Shown one piece after another: positions 9,823-21,764 of a stretch of 64,000 nucleotides of DNA (positions are counted from its first letter, which is position 1; each line of letters begins with the position of its first letter). A program made the translations under genes and the position numbers. Source of the stretch: Purpureocillium takamizusanense (lineage: Eukaryota; Ascomycota; Sordariomycetes; Hypocreales; Ophiocordycipitaceae); the NCBI RefSeq assembly GCF_022605165.1, contig NC_063074.1, positions 1,701,501-1,765,500 on the forward strand. Direction: 5' to 3'. Under the pieces are notes generated by a model, which was given only the letters and a program-made list of their open reading frames with translations, was not told the origin of the DNA and did not search any database.

Positions 9823-11907
9823 TCATGCTCGCTCGTTAACGGTCCACCGTCGTTTGGTCAGACTAAGATCGCGAAATCGCTCCGCCTCGTCCGGCGGTGG
9901 CGGGTGTCCCCAGAGTCCGCCCAGGCCGCCGCCAAGTTGGGACATCTTCATCTCCTCAGCTGCCTTCTCCGGGACGATGCTCGTGTTCAGCTTGATCGGA
10001 GCGGCAAGCACTGGCCCGCGGGAGGTGCTTTTTGCTGCCGGAAAGGCTGTTGCTGGCGACGGGGGCACAGCGCCCGCCGCTGACGCTGTGGATGGCATTT
10101 TCACTGAGGAGACCTCCGACTCGTCTTCTGCGACGGCGGATTCGAATCGCGTTTGATCAAAATTGGGCATCATGGAGCCAAAATCGTCCGCATCGTCACC
10201 GCCGTCATCCATCAGCCGCAACGATGATGGCACCGGCGCCCAGAGCCCAAATGAAGCGCCGGTGCCGGTGCCGGGAGATCGGCTGCGAGCGGGTGATTGT
10301 CCGGCAGTACCAACTATCCCCGTCGTGGCCATAGCCGACCCACGCGGCGTAGGTCGGAACGAAGCCGACTCGCGCCTTAGAGAACTTCCCATTGCCGCGC
10401 TGGCCGACGTGGATCGACTGCCTGTCGACGAAAACGGATCCGAATACATGAATGGGCTCATGACAGGGCCGCCAGTGCTACCCAATGTCGAAGTCCGGCC
10501 ACGCGTGCCGGGAGTTGGCGCGGTCCAGATATTCGAATTTGATTGCGACCTCGACGACACAGGAGTCGAGCCGCTGGATTTCAGATGTTCAGTGCTGGCG
10601 GATAGCCGCATGTCGTACATCTTATCCACCTGGACAAAAGGCTTTCCTGAAGGGTCCGCTGATGCTTCGACAGATGCCAACATCTGTTCGTAATCGAGAT
10701 TCGGTTTCCTCGTCGCCATAGTGATGGACGCTATGCCCACATCCATGAGCACAGGCTGGTGAGTAATAGCTCCGATTAGAGCGTTACAGCCAGCGCCGTG
10801 GGACACAACGATGACGACCGTCTCGATGTCTTCGTCTTCCTTTTCAACCTCGGGCCCGTCACCGCCGGTCGCTTTCGAAGGCTGTGCGACCAAGTCAGCG
10901 GGTTTGTCTGCCGTGGCGTACCAGTTGAGCAGCTTTCTCAAACCGCCGCGGAAACGCGTATGCATTGACGTCCATTCTTCCCCAAACTTGCCACCGTCGC
11001 CGAAATCGAGAGGCTCTCTCATCGAATCCCACTGGTAATCCACGGTCATACACGAATCTCGAGCGTGGGCAACCAAGCCCTCTGGGATCTTGTGGCTGCC
11101 AGACACGGAGTGCAACGGCCTGGGGGCAACATACTCCCCCCTGGCCTCCCGAGCAGGCAGAGCAGACGCCAAGCCGGACACATTGAGGGCCGCATTTGAC
11201 TCTGACCTTGGTGTCTGTGCTCCACTGGACGAGCCTGAACTCGGAGACGCTTGCCATAGGGAACCGTTCGAAGCCGGCTTCTCCGGGGGCGGTTGCGGAG
11301 CCTGATCAGTGTAGGCGCTGTAATCATCCCTCCGCAGAAGATCGGCTTTGGCGCTCCCCATCATAAGCGCAGGGCCGGGAGGTGGCGTGATCATCTCAAA
11401 GTATTCTGGAGAGAGCCATTCTCCAAGAAAGGAGTCGAGGCGCAGCAGGCTGGACTTGAACTGGAACGGCTGAGAGGTTGGGGTGGCTTTGGGGACGATG
11501 ATGTCGGCGGGGCTGAAGATGGAGTCGGGAGACGTCTGGGCGAGGCCAGAGCTGATGCCGATGGATGTCTGAACACAGCGGAGGAAGGGCGAGCTGTGTA
11601 TGACAATCTTGAAGCGTCTCCGCTTGGCCGAGAGGGCTGCGCCGTTCTGCGAGACCTCCTCATCGAGCTTGGCCTGCTCCAAGTAGTTGCTGATCTGGTT
11701 GCCCACCTGCCTCGCCTGTAGGAAGCCACCGTACGTCAGGGGCGGGTCATACGGGGTTGGCGAGGTGAGATGCCATTTCTTGTCAGCGGCATCGAGTCGG
11801 TTTCCATGTCTGGGGATCGTGGTCAGCAAGGGTCTCTGGTTCCCAGATCGGAAGGCGCGCGAAACTGACCTTACGACAAATAGATAGGCTGGAGGAGAGT
11901 GAGGCAT
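9823..11907 (-). CDS. Histidine-phosphatase (phosphoglycerate-mutase-like) family protein
   Basis: Exons 11907-11870 and 11809-9823 give 674 aa. The protein opens with a beta-strand and the catalytic RHGNRLD (R13-H14-G15), continues with HSSPFLRCVQTS, and has a second active-site histidine in VVIVVSHGAGCNALIG. This is the histidine-acid-phosphatase/PGAM layout seen in fungal relatives of UBASH3/Sts. The substrate is unknown, and the family includes protein-tyrosine and small-molecule phosphatases. The C-terminal ~250 residues are Ser/Thr/Gly-rich and look disordered, as in a phosphoregulated protein. The 60-base intron splits the Arg codon of RHG. It has no in-frame stop, so reading through it gives a longer open frame. 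The ATG at 11907 is the first in frame because earlier starts in that frame are non-ATG. It is divergent from cul1. Confidence 0.85.
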   Translation of the reverse strand: MPHSPPAYLFVVRSVSRAFRSGNQRPLLTTIPRHGNRLDAADKKWHLTSPTPYDPPLTYGGFLQARQVGNQISNYLEQAKLDEEVSQNGAALSAKRRRFKIVIHSSPFLRCVQTSIGISSGLAQTSPDSIFSPADIIVPKATPTSQPFQFKSSLLRLDSFLGEWLSPEYFEMITPPPGPALMMGSAKADLLRRDDYSAYTDQAPQPPPEKPASNGSLWQASPSSGSSSGAQTPRSESNAALNVSGLASALPAREARGEYVAPRPLHSVSGSHKIPEGLVAHARDSCMTVDYQWDSMREPLDFGDGGKFGEEWTSMHTRFRGGLRKLLNWYATADKPADLVAQPSKATGGDGPEVEKEDEDIETVVIVVSHGAGCNALIGAITHQPVLMDVGIASITMATRKPNLDYEQMLASVEASADPSGKPFVQVDKMYDMRLSASTEHLKSSGSTPVSSRSQSNSNIWTAPTPGTRGRTSTLGSTGGPVMSPFMYSDPFSSTGSRSTSASAAMGSSLRRESASFRPTPRGSAMATTGIVGTAGQSPARSRSPGTGTGASFGLWAPVPSSLRLMDDGGDDADDFGSMMPNFDQTRFESAVAEDESEVSSVKMPSTASAAGAVPPSPATAFPAAKSTSRGPVLAAPIKLNTSIVPEKAAEEMKMSQLGGGLGGLWGHPPPPDEAERFRDLSLTKRRWTVNERA

Positions 11908-14900
11908 AGCTGTGCCGTTACAGCTGTCGGAGTCTTTGATCCAGGGCCTCGGACGGTTCGGGATATCACCACCTGGCAAGTTGAGGACCTGCGGGCGGCG
12001 CCTGGGTGTATGAGGCAACGGGGCCCAGTCGCAGCTCAGCCGACCGAGTCGACGGCGCGACGGGAGCGCCTTATGAGACGGGGGACCAGTCGAGAGGACG
12101 CTGGAGTCTTATTGTAGAGGCGAGGCGCCGACTCGCCCTAGGGCGGATGGTATCGATGGCAATAGGGACGACTATCGAAGTTGACTCTTTGTTGGAGCTG
12201 TGCGACGGTGTCGAGCTGAGTAGAGTGGGAGCGGCCCTCGCGAAGAGTGAAAGGGAGCACGGCGCGCAGCACTGGGGGAGCGGCGGGCGCGGGACGACGC
12301 GATGTGATGCGATGCAATGCACGAGGATGCAGGACGATGGAGGAGGCCAGGTGTGGTTTAGTGGTTGCGTGGTGGTACTGAATGCTGGCTGATGGTGGTG
12401 GCGGTAGTGGTGGTGGTGGTGGTGGTGGCGGGGTCAGCAGACGCCGCCGCCGTCGCGACCGAGAACCAGTTACAGTACGTACCCGACCCGTTTTTGACAG
12501 GAAGTGGTACCTTTCGTACTAAGTGTTCGGAGGCCCTTGCGATGAATGGCAGGGTGAGTCGTCTTGGGTGCAACGTGCTGTGATCGGACCACCTGAGGCA
12601 TGTATTGGCAGGGATGCAGAGAGTGTCGCAGTCGTCGCTCAGGGGCAGACGGGTCGGGCATCCATTCAGCTCGGGGTGCAGCGTGCGGTACGAATGCGGA
12701 CGACGAGTGGACGAACAGCCGCCGGTCCGGTGTCAGGCTGGCGGCCCGTCAGCCAGACACTGAAGCAAGCGCACGCCTGTAGAGCTGTCGCGGGGGGGTC
12801 AGGCAGGCGGGATGGCAGGGTGTTCCAGTCGGCGGGCGATGTTGCAGCGGGCTGCAGCTGGTGCTATGTTCAGGTACGAACGGATAAGTTTAGGTAAAAC
12901 AAGCAAAAGAAAAATGAAAGGCCCGATGCGCCGGCCGAGGGGAGTGCGCGAGGCAGAGAGAGAAGAGAGACACGTCTCGTCACCGCGCCGGTGTGGTCGC
13001 CTCTTTGGTAAGTGGTGTTTGCGCCTTTGTTTGCGCCTTTTGGTTGCCGCGGGGAATCCGTTTTGCGTTCAAAGGCACCGGGCGCCGACGAGGACAATCG
13101 TCATGGACGAGCAGAGCAGGCAGGGTCGAGCGGCGGGCCGAGCGATAATTAATGAAAGGAAAGGAAAAATCCCGATGCTTACTTGACTTCCTACCGCATC
13201 CCATGCCCACAACACAGGTCAGTCACGCAAGGGCCCAGCACAGGCGCCTGAGGTTTATTAGGAATCGCTCGTGAAAATTGACCCGCCGTAAACGGAGCGA
13301 GGCAGCGAGCCGAGTCAAGCAACGAGGTGCTTCGGGTGGTCGGTGATGATGTGCTTGCCGCGAGGCCCACCCAGAGTGCAGTCCCTCTTTCAGGGCCCTT
13401 CTCTTTGAAAGCTCACATGACGCTATGGATTTTATTTTAGCCTCTCGAGGGTATTGGTGGTCTCCACTGGTGGAGGGGAGGCGTGATGAGGGGGCTGATG
13501 GGGAACTCTCCAACTTGAAGGACTTTGTCCCCGCCCCCTCCGACTGTCCAGCGCCGTTTCACCTGCCCACAGTTGGAGATGTCAAGAGGTCACGTTTACG
13601 TATTAGCTGATGACGGGGACCTCAGCACTTCAATCGCGCTCCCGTCCTTGCCAGCGCCCAGCCAGCGCCACCACGTGCATCACCGCGGCCCGAAGCCGAG
13701 ACGCCCAGATGACGACGTCCTAGTCTGGATTCGGCCCGCCTCTCTCCTGTCGCCGTCACCTACAAGGAGCACGGAGGACTTGCAAGTCAGCCAGGACTTT
13801 ATGAGACGGGGGGGGGCGAAGGCGTCACAGTCTCCACAGCAAGCCGCTGCCATCAACAACAGCCTTGATGGGAGCCAATGCGTTAGTCCCAGGTAGGGCG
13901 AAGAGGCTGTGACGAATTCGAGGGCCAACCCTGTGTGGTCACGAGGGTGCTGGTGCCGAATCGATGCTCAGCTTCGCCATGGGAAATGCACCAAGCGGTC
14001 ATGGCTTGTTTCTGGCTGCCAACGACTTCACATGGTCGTGTCAATGCAGGTCCGGGGCTCCACGTACAAGGCTTCGTGCCGCAGCAATCCCATGTTCAAT
14101 GTAAGGCTGCTGCCAAATCGTTGGCTCGTTATCTTGTACAGAACCATGCTCTGTAGCTGGAACAACGGGTTGCCCGTAGAAGAACAACCACGGGAAAAGA
14201 ATCGAGGCACCCGAGGGTGAGATGTCCAGGATGCTCTTTCACGAGATGGCTTTGCCCGCGGTGGGACGAGATTCGAAAGCTGACCCAGGTTAGCACCGTC
14301 ATCGTTCTACGTCCAACGCAGCCGGTTGACATATCGTCGACGGCGGCGTTGCCTCAACCCAGCAAAGGCGCCACCGCGTTAGGCATCCATCCGTTCGTAC
14401 CGCGGCTGGCCCGGAGACATGTAGTGCCTCGTAATGTCCTGCGTTTGCGGACACAAGGTCTCGCCGTCAGGCGCTGCACAAACCAGCCTTTGAGAACTAG
14501 ATTGAAGCGACTTTGTAGGCAGCTGCTGAGCCAGCCCGAGGGGTCGGGTCCGCGGGTGATGAGCGGCACCTGGCAAACAGGTGGCGACGCCGACCGTCGG
14601 TCAAGACACGCGACTGCCACTTCCATTTGGAGGTAGGCGGCCAAGCGCGGCAGAACTTGCGCTAGTCATGTCTCGGCCTGGCGGCGCCTCCCGCAGCAGC
14701 TGCCTGTAGGCTGTCGTGCTTGCCGCCCCAGCAGCGTGCGGCGCGGCTCAGCATCAGCCACACGAGGTACGTACTGGACACCACCACCACGCCACGACCA
14801 CCGCCACGGCCACCTACCGAGCTGACCTCCACAACCTCCACGCTGACTGCCCGACTCGCCTTCCATCATCCCTCTCTCCTGCGTCTCCCTTCCGCATCAC

Positions 14901-15306
14901 GCCGCGACGCCCCCCCTTCTTTGTTTTCCTCGTCCTTGCAGGGCCGAGCGAGCAGCGCGGCAGACGTCGCGTCGTGTGACTCTTCTTTATCTTCTGTTTG
15001 ATCCACAAGCGGATCAAACGCCCTCCGCCGTCACACACGCCTACTGTCGGTGCTGCTGGTTGGTCATCGTTGCGAGCGTGACGCCCCGACGCCAGCGCCG
15101 CCATCACCACGACGCGAGCATCTCGTGGCGGCGACGCAGCGCTCATAGAGCCGTTACCGTCATCTCCTTCGCGTCAAACTCCGCGTCCGACCCACCTCGC
15201 CTGAGCCTCCCTTCTACCTTCGAGTTTCCGTCAGCGAGTCGCCGCCTGACCCCGCCTCTGCCTCTCCTTCCTTTCCCATCGTTCTCGCGAAGCCCGCGGC
15301 AGAAAC
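11908..15306. promoter_or_regulatory. Divergent upstream region between the phosphatase-family gene and cul1
   Basis: This 3.4 kb stretch has no coding segment that I can support. It contains a GGT-type trinucleotide run at 12391-12430, a G-run near 13810, and a pyrimidine-rich, CCA-containing leader (about 14780-15300) leading into cul1. Short open frames here have random-looking composition. Confidence 0.5.
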
Positions 15307-17876
15307 ATGGCCGCCAAGATGGCTCCCGCCAGCCAGCAGATGCCTCCGGTTCCCAACCGTGAGGACATTGGTGCTACGTGAGTTCCTTGACGCGCATCAC
15401 GCACCCTGTTGACGGGCCAAACCGTTTGCTAACCAAGCGCAGATGGAATTATCTGCAGGCCGGTATCACGCGTATTATGAATGACCTTGAGCAGGGCATC
15501 GACATGCAAATGTACATGGGAGTCTACACGTACGTCCAAATGCCCTCCACCCGTCCGTCTACCGTATTTACGCGTTGCTGACTTGTCTCTTCAACAGTGC
15601 CGTTCACAACTTTTGCACGTCTCAAAAAGCAGTTGGGCTGAGTGGTCCTGCCATGCACTCCAACCACCGCGGAGGTGGGCACTCCCTTCCGAGGCGCCTC
15701 CGAGTCTCGATTGCTAACCTCACTATTCCTATGTTAGCGCACCTTCTCGGCGAGGAGCTCTACAACAACCTCATCAGCTACCTGCAAGCCCATCTCAAGA
15801 CGCTCGTCGAAGAGTCCAAATCGCACACCGAGGAAGCGCTTCTCACGTACTATATCAAAGAGTGGAATCGCTACACTACGGCTGCCAAATACATACACCA
15901 CCTCTTCAGATACCTCAATCGCCACTGGGTGAAGCGCGAGATCGACGAAGGCAAGAAGAACATCTACGATGTATACACACTACACCTCGTTCAGTGGCGC
16001 AAGGTCCTGTTTGAGCAGGTCTCAGCCAAGGTCATGGACGCCGTCCTAAAGCTCGTCGAGAAGCAAAGAAATGGCGAAACCATCGAGCACAGCCAGATCA
16101 AGCAAGTAGTGGACTCCTTCGTGTCCCTCGGACTTGACGAAGCCGACCCATCCAAGTCCACCCTCGACGTCTACCGCTATCACTTCGAAAGGCCATTCCT
16201 AGCTGCGACTAAGGAATTCTATCAGGCAGAGTCTAAACAATTCGTCGCCGAGAACAGTGTCGTCGAGTATATGAAAAAGGCGGAGACTCGGCTCGCCGAA
16301 GAGGAAGAGAGGGTCAGCATGTACCTGCACCAGGACATCGCCGTCCCCCTCAAAAAATGCTGCAACATGGCCCTTATTGCAGACCACTCGACACTCCTGC
16401 GTGAGGAGTTCCAGGTCCTCCTGGACACAGACCGCGAAGAGGACATGGCCCGCATGTACAATCTTCTGTCTCGCATCCCCGACGGTCTCGAGCCACTGAG
16501 AACCAAATTCGAGACTCATGTGCGCAAGGCTGGTCTCGCCGCCGTGCAAAAGGTGCAGTCCTCCGAGGGGGACAAACTCGAACCCAAGGTCTACGTCGAT
16601 GCCCTCCTCGAGGTCCATAGCCAGTACCAGCTGCTGGTGAAGAAGGCTTTCAACGACGAGGCTGAGTTCACTCGATCGTTAGATAATGCCTGCCGTGAGT
16701 TCGTGAACCGCAACGAAGTCTGCAAGTCGGCGTCGAGCAAATCGCCAGAGCTTCTGGCCAAATACACCGATGTACTGCTTCGCAAGAGCAGCACGAGCAT
16801 CGAGGAGGCCGACCTCGAGCGGACGCTGAGCCAGATCATGATCGTCTTCAGATATATCGAAGACAAGGATGTCTTTCAAAAGTTTTACTCTCGAATGCTT
16901 GCGAGGCGGTTGGTGCACAGCAATTCGTCTTCGGATGACGCCGAGACGAGCATGATCAGCAAGTTGAAGGAGGCCTGCGGTTTCGAATACACTAACAAGC
17001 TACAGCGCATGTTTCAGGACATGCAGATTTCGAAAGATCTCAACAAGGAGTTTGGCGAGCACCTTGCGAGTGTCGACTCCGTGAGCGGCGTCGACTCGAC
17101 CTTTTCGATTCTCGGCACGGGATTTTGGCCGCTCACGCCACCGAGCACCCATTTTCACCCTCCTGCAGAGATTTCGACGGAGATTGAGCGGTTCGCGCGC
17201 TTCTACAAGCACAAGCACGATGGTCGCAAGCTCACGTGGCTATGGCATCTTTGCAAGGGCGAGATACGCACGGGGTATTGTAAGAGCAGCAAGACCCCAT
17301 TCACGTTCCAGGTTTCTATATACCAGATGGCCATCCTCCTTCTCTTCAACGAGAAGGACTCCTACACTTACGAGGACATGCTCAGCGCGACCCAGCTCAG
17401 CAACGAAGTGTTGGACCAAGCCTTGGCTGTTATTCTCAAGGCCAAGGTGCTACTCATGTCTGGCGGCTCTGGTGACAAACCGGGCTCAGGCAAGACGTTC
17501 AACCTCAACTACGATTTCAAGAACAAGAAGATTCGAGTCAACTTGAATCTTGGAGGTGTAAAGGAAACCAAGCAAGAGGAGGCGGAAACCAACAAGACAA
17601 TCGAGGAAGACCGCAAGCTGGTTCTTCAGGTACGTACCTCCCCTTCATACGATCCCGAGCAGGGAGGCGGCGCTTAACAATTTGCAGTCTGCGATTGTGC
17701 GCATCATGAAAGCCCGAAAGAAGATGAAGCACACGCAGTTGGTCAGCGAGACCATCAACCAAATTCGATCTCGATTTGTGCCCAAGGTTGGAGACATCAA
17801 GAAATGCATTGAGATCCTTCTCGATAAAGAGTATCTGGAGCGCCTGGAGGACGACGAGCTGGGCTACCTGGCGTAG
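15307..17876 (+). CDS. cul1: Cullin-1, SCF ubiquitin ligase scaffold
   Basis: This is the scaffold of SCF E3 ligases. Its N-terminal cullin repeats bind Skp1/F-box adaptors and its C-terminal half binds Rbx1 and the E2. Five exons (15307-15377, 15443-15529, 15598-15674, 15738-17629, 17688-17876) give 771 aa, normal for CUL1/Cdc53. The cullin homology domain shows [20 protein letters not shown] and the winged-helix region [16 protein letters not shown]. The last exon encodes the neddylation domain, with [13 protein letters not shown] placing the NEDD8-acceptor lysine at K717, and ends in [10 protein letters not shown] as cullins do. It lies tail to tail with AVL9, with 613 bases between the stops. 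Three small introns cluster in the first 430 bases. Confidence 0.96.
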
Positions 17877-18489
17877 TCGTCCACCATCTCACTGTTAGGT
17901 TGGTCCAGAACAGCAAACCCTCAACCCAACGATTGCATTGCGCGTCGGAGCCGAACCAACGAACTTGATGTATTGAAGCCACAAGCTGGACAGGCAGCCC
18001 TCATCTGTCGAGGTTGGAGCGTTTGCTACAAACGAGGCGGGTTATGGCTAGGTGGCCTTCATCTGTATATTTTCCTCGAGTGGCGGTTCGATTTCCAGCC
18101 ATTCGAGGGTCTTCGTGCGAACGTTCTAGCCGTCACACCAGCGGGGTCTTTTTTTCCTAGTCAGCCTCATGATGAAAAGGGAATATCGCGGCGGCGTCTA
18201 GGATTTGCATGGAACGGACGCAGTGGCGGGCCTTGGGCGGGGATAACGGAGAAGGAAAGACGAGCAGCGCTTTTTATAATGATCTGCTCGATGCATCACC
18301 CACAATCGAGAAAAATAAAACAGTCCTGGCTATGAGTATTGTGGTTTCGAATGCGGTTCGGGGTATGCTGCCTAGCATATATACGTGTCTGATGTACCAT
18401 TGGAGCCTGGACGCCTCTTACGCCCTTGCCCAGCCCCCTTTCCCTCTCATCCAAGAAAACCCAAGCGATGCAGTGCGCGCGATCTATTA
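17877..18489. other. Convergent intergenic region between cul1 and AVL9
   Basis: The stretch holds the two 3' ends. It contains AATAAA at about 18315 on the plus strand, and the final ~100 bases before AVL9's stop are unremarkable. No additional gene is seen. Confidence 0.4.
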
Positions 18490-21086
18490 TTATTGCTGTG
18501 CCTTTGCCTCGGTGTTGACTGTTCCGCCGCCCTGTTCCACCTCCTCCTCCTGCTCCAGTGGGGCCGTCTTGGTGGTTTTGCCGTTTTCGACCTGGCGATT
18601 CCTTGACGCGCCTGTCAATTCCTCCTTTTGGAAGCCGTCGTCTTTGGGTGCTTGCTCCACGTTCTTTGCAGAGTCCAAAGGCCCGTCCCCTGTCGTGGTC
18701 GCTGCTGCTGCTTCGGATGAAGGGAAGGCGGAGGCGGAGGCGGAGGAAGAAGAGGAGGAGCCTCCGGAGCCAGGCCGGTCGGGGGCGTCGCTACTGCCTG
18801 CTGGCCCGGAGAGGATGCTCTCGCTGAAGCTGGCGTGCGTGGGCGGGCGGTGCCCAGACCGTTCGTCTGTCGAGGAGGCTTCGCGCGACCAGCGCGGGCT
18901 GACTATCTGGTAGTCCTTGTCGATGGGGGTGGGGCTGGCTGCTGCTGCTGCTGTCGCCGCTGGTGACGCCGCTGGTGATGCTGACGTTGCCGGTGCCGCT
19001 GCGCGCGCCTTGAAGGGCGAGGGGGACTTCTTGCCCCAGCTGCCGCCCCAGCCGCCCGTCTTGCGCTTCTCGCCCGCCCAGGCGGCCCAGCTGGACATGT
19101 AGGCGCTGGCCTTTGCGCCTGCCGACTGCACCGTCTGCTGCGCCTTGGAGGACAGGTCGACCATCTGCCCCTGCTGCTGCTGCTTCTCGGACGGGGAGGA
19201 GGAGGAGGAGGCGGCGGCGGCCCCCCTGGCCTCGTCGGCGCGGCGGCGCTGCGACTCGCGCAGGTACTCGACGTCCGAGTACAGCTTGTTGAACATGGTG
19301 GAGGCCTTTTCGCGTCCGACGGCGAGGTTGCGGCCCAGGATCTCGCGGCCCTGGGCGAACCGCTCGTCGAGGTGCAGCTCCTTGACCTGCTCGGCGATGC
19401 GGCGCTGGACGTCGTCGATGGTCAGGCCGCCGGCGCAGGGGTGCTTTGGCTCCGAGACGGCGAACAGGTTCGCGTCGGTGTGCGCGTCCCACATGCGGTA
19501 GTTTTCCGTGCGCATCCAGGCCTCGAGCCAGTCGAGGCCAAAGTCCACGGCGGGGTCCTCGGCGGCGCCGAACCCGCCGCCGCCCTTGGAGCCCTCGGTG
19601 TTGTTGGCCGTCAGGAAGTTGTGGAACTTGACTGAGGAGATGAGGCCCAGGATGTACGCCTCAAACTGCGATCGGATGAATTCCTCGCTCCCAATGTACT
19701 GCATCGTCTTGGGCCTGCTCGGGTTCGCCTCGTCCCACGTCTCGTTGACCTCCTGCGTCAGGTAGTCGATCCATCGCCGATCAGCCGCGGTCAGGGCCAG
19801 TGCCGACTTGAGGGACGGGGACGTGATATTTATAGAGTCCTCATCGAGATTAATCAGGATATCACTGTATCGGTCTTTTTGCTGCAGGAGGAGTGAATTG
19901 GTGCTGCCGACAAGGTATGACTTGGTGCCAAAGTCGGCGAGGATGTCGAGTTGCTGGAGAGGCGTGTATGGGCCAAAGAAGCTTCCCTGCGATTGATTGC
20001 CGCCCCGCTGTGAGCTTGGTCCTGTGCGGTTGGGAAAAGCCGAAAAAAGACAAAAACAAAACGTACCTTGCCGAAAATCTGCAGAGGGAGGCCCATGAAT
20101 GATAGGAGGGAACTGCGGTTGCTGCTCTGGAGGCTCGTGGATCGAGACAGCTTCTGCTCGTAGTTGTTCAGCTCAGGTTCCGCGCAGTCTTGCAGGTTGC
20201 GCAACAGTCCGGGTATCAAGGAAATAAGAGAATATTGGACCATGCACAACCTGTCACACCGCGATCCAAAAAAGAGCATCTATACCTGTCAGTCTCTGCC
20301 TGTCTGCTGCGTGGGAGAGGAGAGGGGAAAGGGATCGCATACCTTTGGTTGAAGCAGGCAGCACTTGAACAAGACCAGCGTCTGCCACTTGAACTCGTGG
20401 ATAAGCTCACGCAGGCTCATGCCCAGGTACTGATCGCGGTCGGCTTCCTGCTGCATGACGCCCCTAAGCTTTTCTTCGGCAAGGCTCTCCTGGAACCTGC
20501 GCAGGATCTCCACGTCGGTAAAGTCCCTCTGGGCGAACCAAGCCTGGGTGACGATGCTGAGACGTTCCCGCAGCATGCCGAAGAACTGCGGGCTGTCGGC
20601 GATGACGACGACGGCCTTTTGCACGGTCGAGCGGGTCACATCGGCGGGTCGGTCGATGAGCTGGGTCGAGTCGAGCTGCCGCGTGCAGGAAATGCCGAAG
20701 AGCGAAGTGGCCGGCTCCGTGTCTGTCTTGGGCCTCAGCAACGTAAAGTACGAAAAGTCTTCCTCGGACCTGAGCGATTGGGTCAGCTAACAACAACATC
20801 AAATGGGAGGGAGTCGGCAGCAGCGGACTCACGCGTGTGCACCGTCACTTAGGGCCATGAAGGGAAGCAGAGACCAGCCAAAGTCGACGGCAGGGTCGGT
20901 GCCCTCGTCGGCACCGAACCACGTCTCAACCTCTGGGCCGCGGGCATGGTGAAAGCCAACGACGGTCACGAACGGCGCGAAGCCGGGACTGGAAGAAGGG
21001 GTGTCAGGAGTCGGCGGGCTGATTGGCGACAGCACTGACTGTATCTCGGCCCCGTTCTGGGAGCCGGCGTCCTCATCACCACTCAT
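18490..21086 (-). CDS. avl9: AVL9-family late secretory pathway protein
   Basis: AVL9 proteins act in exocytic transport from the late Golgi and contain a DENN-like fold. Four exons (21086-20833, 20769-20343, 20279-20067, 20007-18490) give 803 aa, close to yeast Avl9. Diagnostic stretches are VVGFHHARGPEVE near the N-terminus, SEEDFSYFTLLRP, FGISCTRQLD, and LFFGSRCDRLCMVQYSLISL across the exon 2/3 junction. Exon 4 contains FFGPYTPLQQLDIL and TSYLVGSTN-like sequence (KSYLVGSTNSLLLQQKDRY). After about residue 650 the protein is Ser/Ala/Pro-rich low complexity and probably disordered. All four exons join in phase, and exon 4 needs the CTCACAG acceptor because the earlier CACAG breaks the frame. 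The minus-strand ATG at 21086 is the first in frame. Confidence 0.92.
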
Positions 21087-21258
21087 TTCTGCGTGTTGCG
21101 CCGTGGGCGCGCTGTCAGCACGCAGCGGGCGTAGATTTTTCCAAGAGGTTTTTGTGAGTTGAGCGTATCGTCGTCGTCGTCATCTACAAGGGATCCATAC
21201 GCGTCGCGAGCGGATGGCTATGCCGAGCGTCGGGGGCGGTCGACTGTCGATTGTCGGT

Positions 21259-21283
21259 GAGGCGAGGCGAGGCGAGGCGAGGC
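21259..21283. repeat. GAGGC pentamer array (5 units)
   Basis: Five perfect tandem copies of GAGGC lie about 170 bases upstream of the AVL9 start. The same pentamer recurs in inverted orientation at 27675-27694. Confidence 0.9.
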
Positions 21284-21745
21284 GGCCCGGGGCGGACGGC
21301 GCGTGCCACAGCCGAGTTGACGGGTGTGAAGGCGTGCGTTCGGCCGGGGAACCTGGTCCGTAAGAGTTGCGGTCCGACTGCCCGATGGATGCTCCGTCTC
21401 GGGGCGGCGGTGTAGTCTCGGCGATTGCTATCCGATGCAGAGGCCGGCGGTGACGGTCACGAACCGCGGGTAGGGCGTGTTCAAGGAAGTACGTATCGTA
21501 GGTAGTAGATTAGTAGGTTGCGGCTGTGTGTCGAACGGCAGGGCAATCAATGCACGATGAACTGTCACGGGCTATGCGAGATGGCGGGGGAGTCCCGGGC
21601 AAATGCAATGCCAGCCAGCGCCAGCCAGACAAGACAGACAGACAGACAGACCCGCGGGGCGGCCCAGGGCACAATGACGACGGTGGCAGCAAGGTAGTAG
21701 CCGTAGCAGTAGTATCGGGGTTCGGGACTCGACGGTCGAACGGCA

Positions 21746-21764
21746 GGCAAGGCAAGGCAAGGCA
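21746..21764. repeat. GGCAA pentamer array (3.8 units)
   Basis: Tandem GGCAA units follow a tetramer run (CAGA type) about 100 bases upstream. It is simple-sequence DNA with no coding context. Confidence 0.85.

Noticed and set aside
11908..12018. Extension of the phosphatase-family frame upstream of 11907
   Set aside because: The frame is open but offers only a TTG start. The ATG at 11907 begins the conserved beta-strand leading to RHG.
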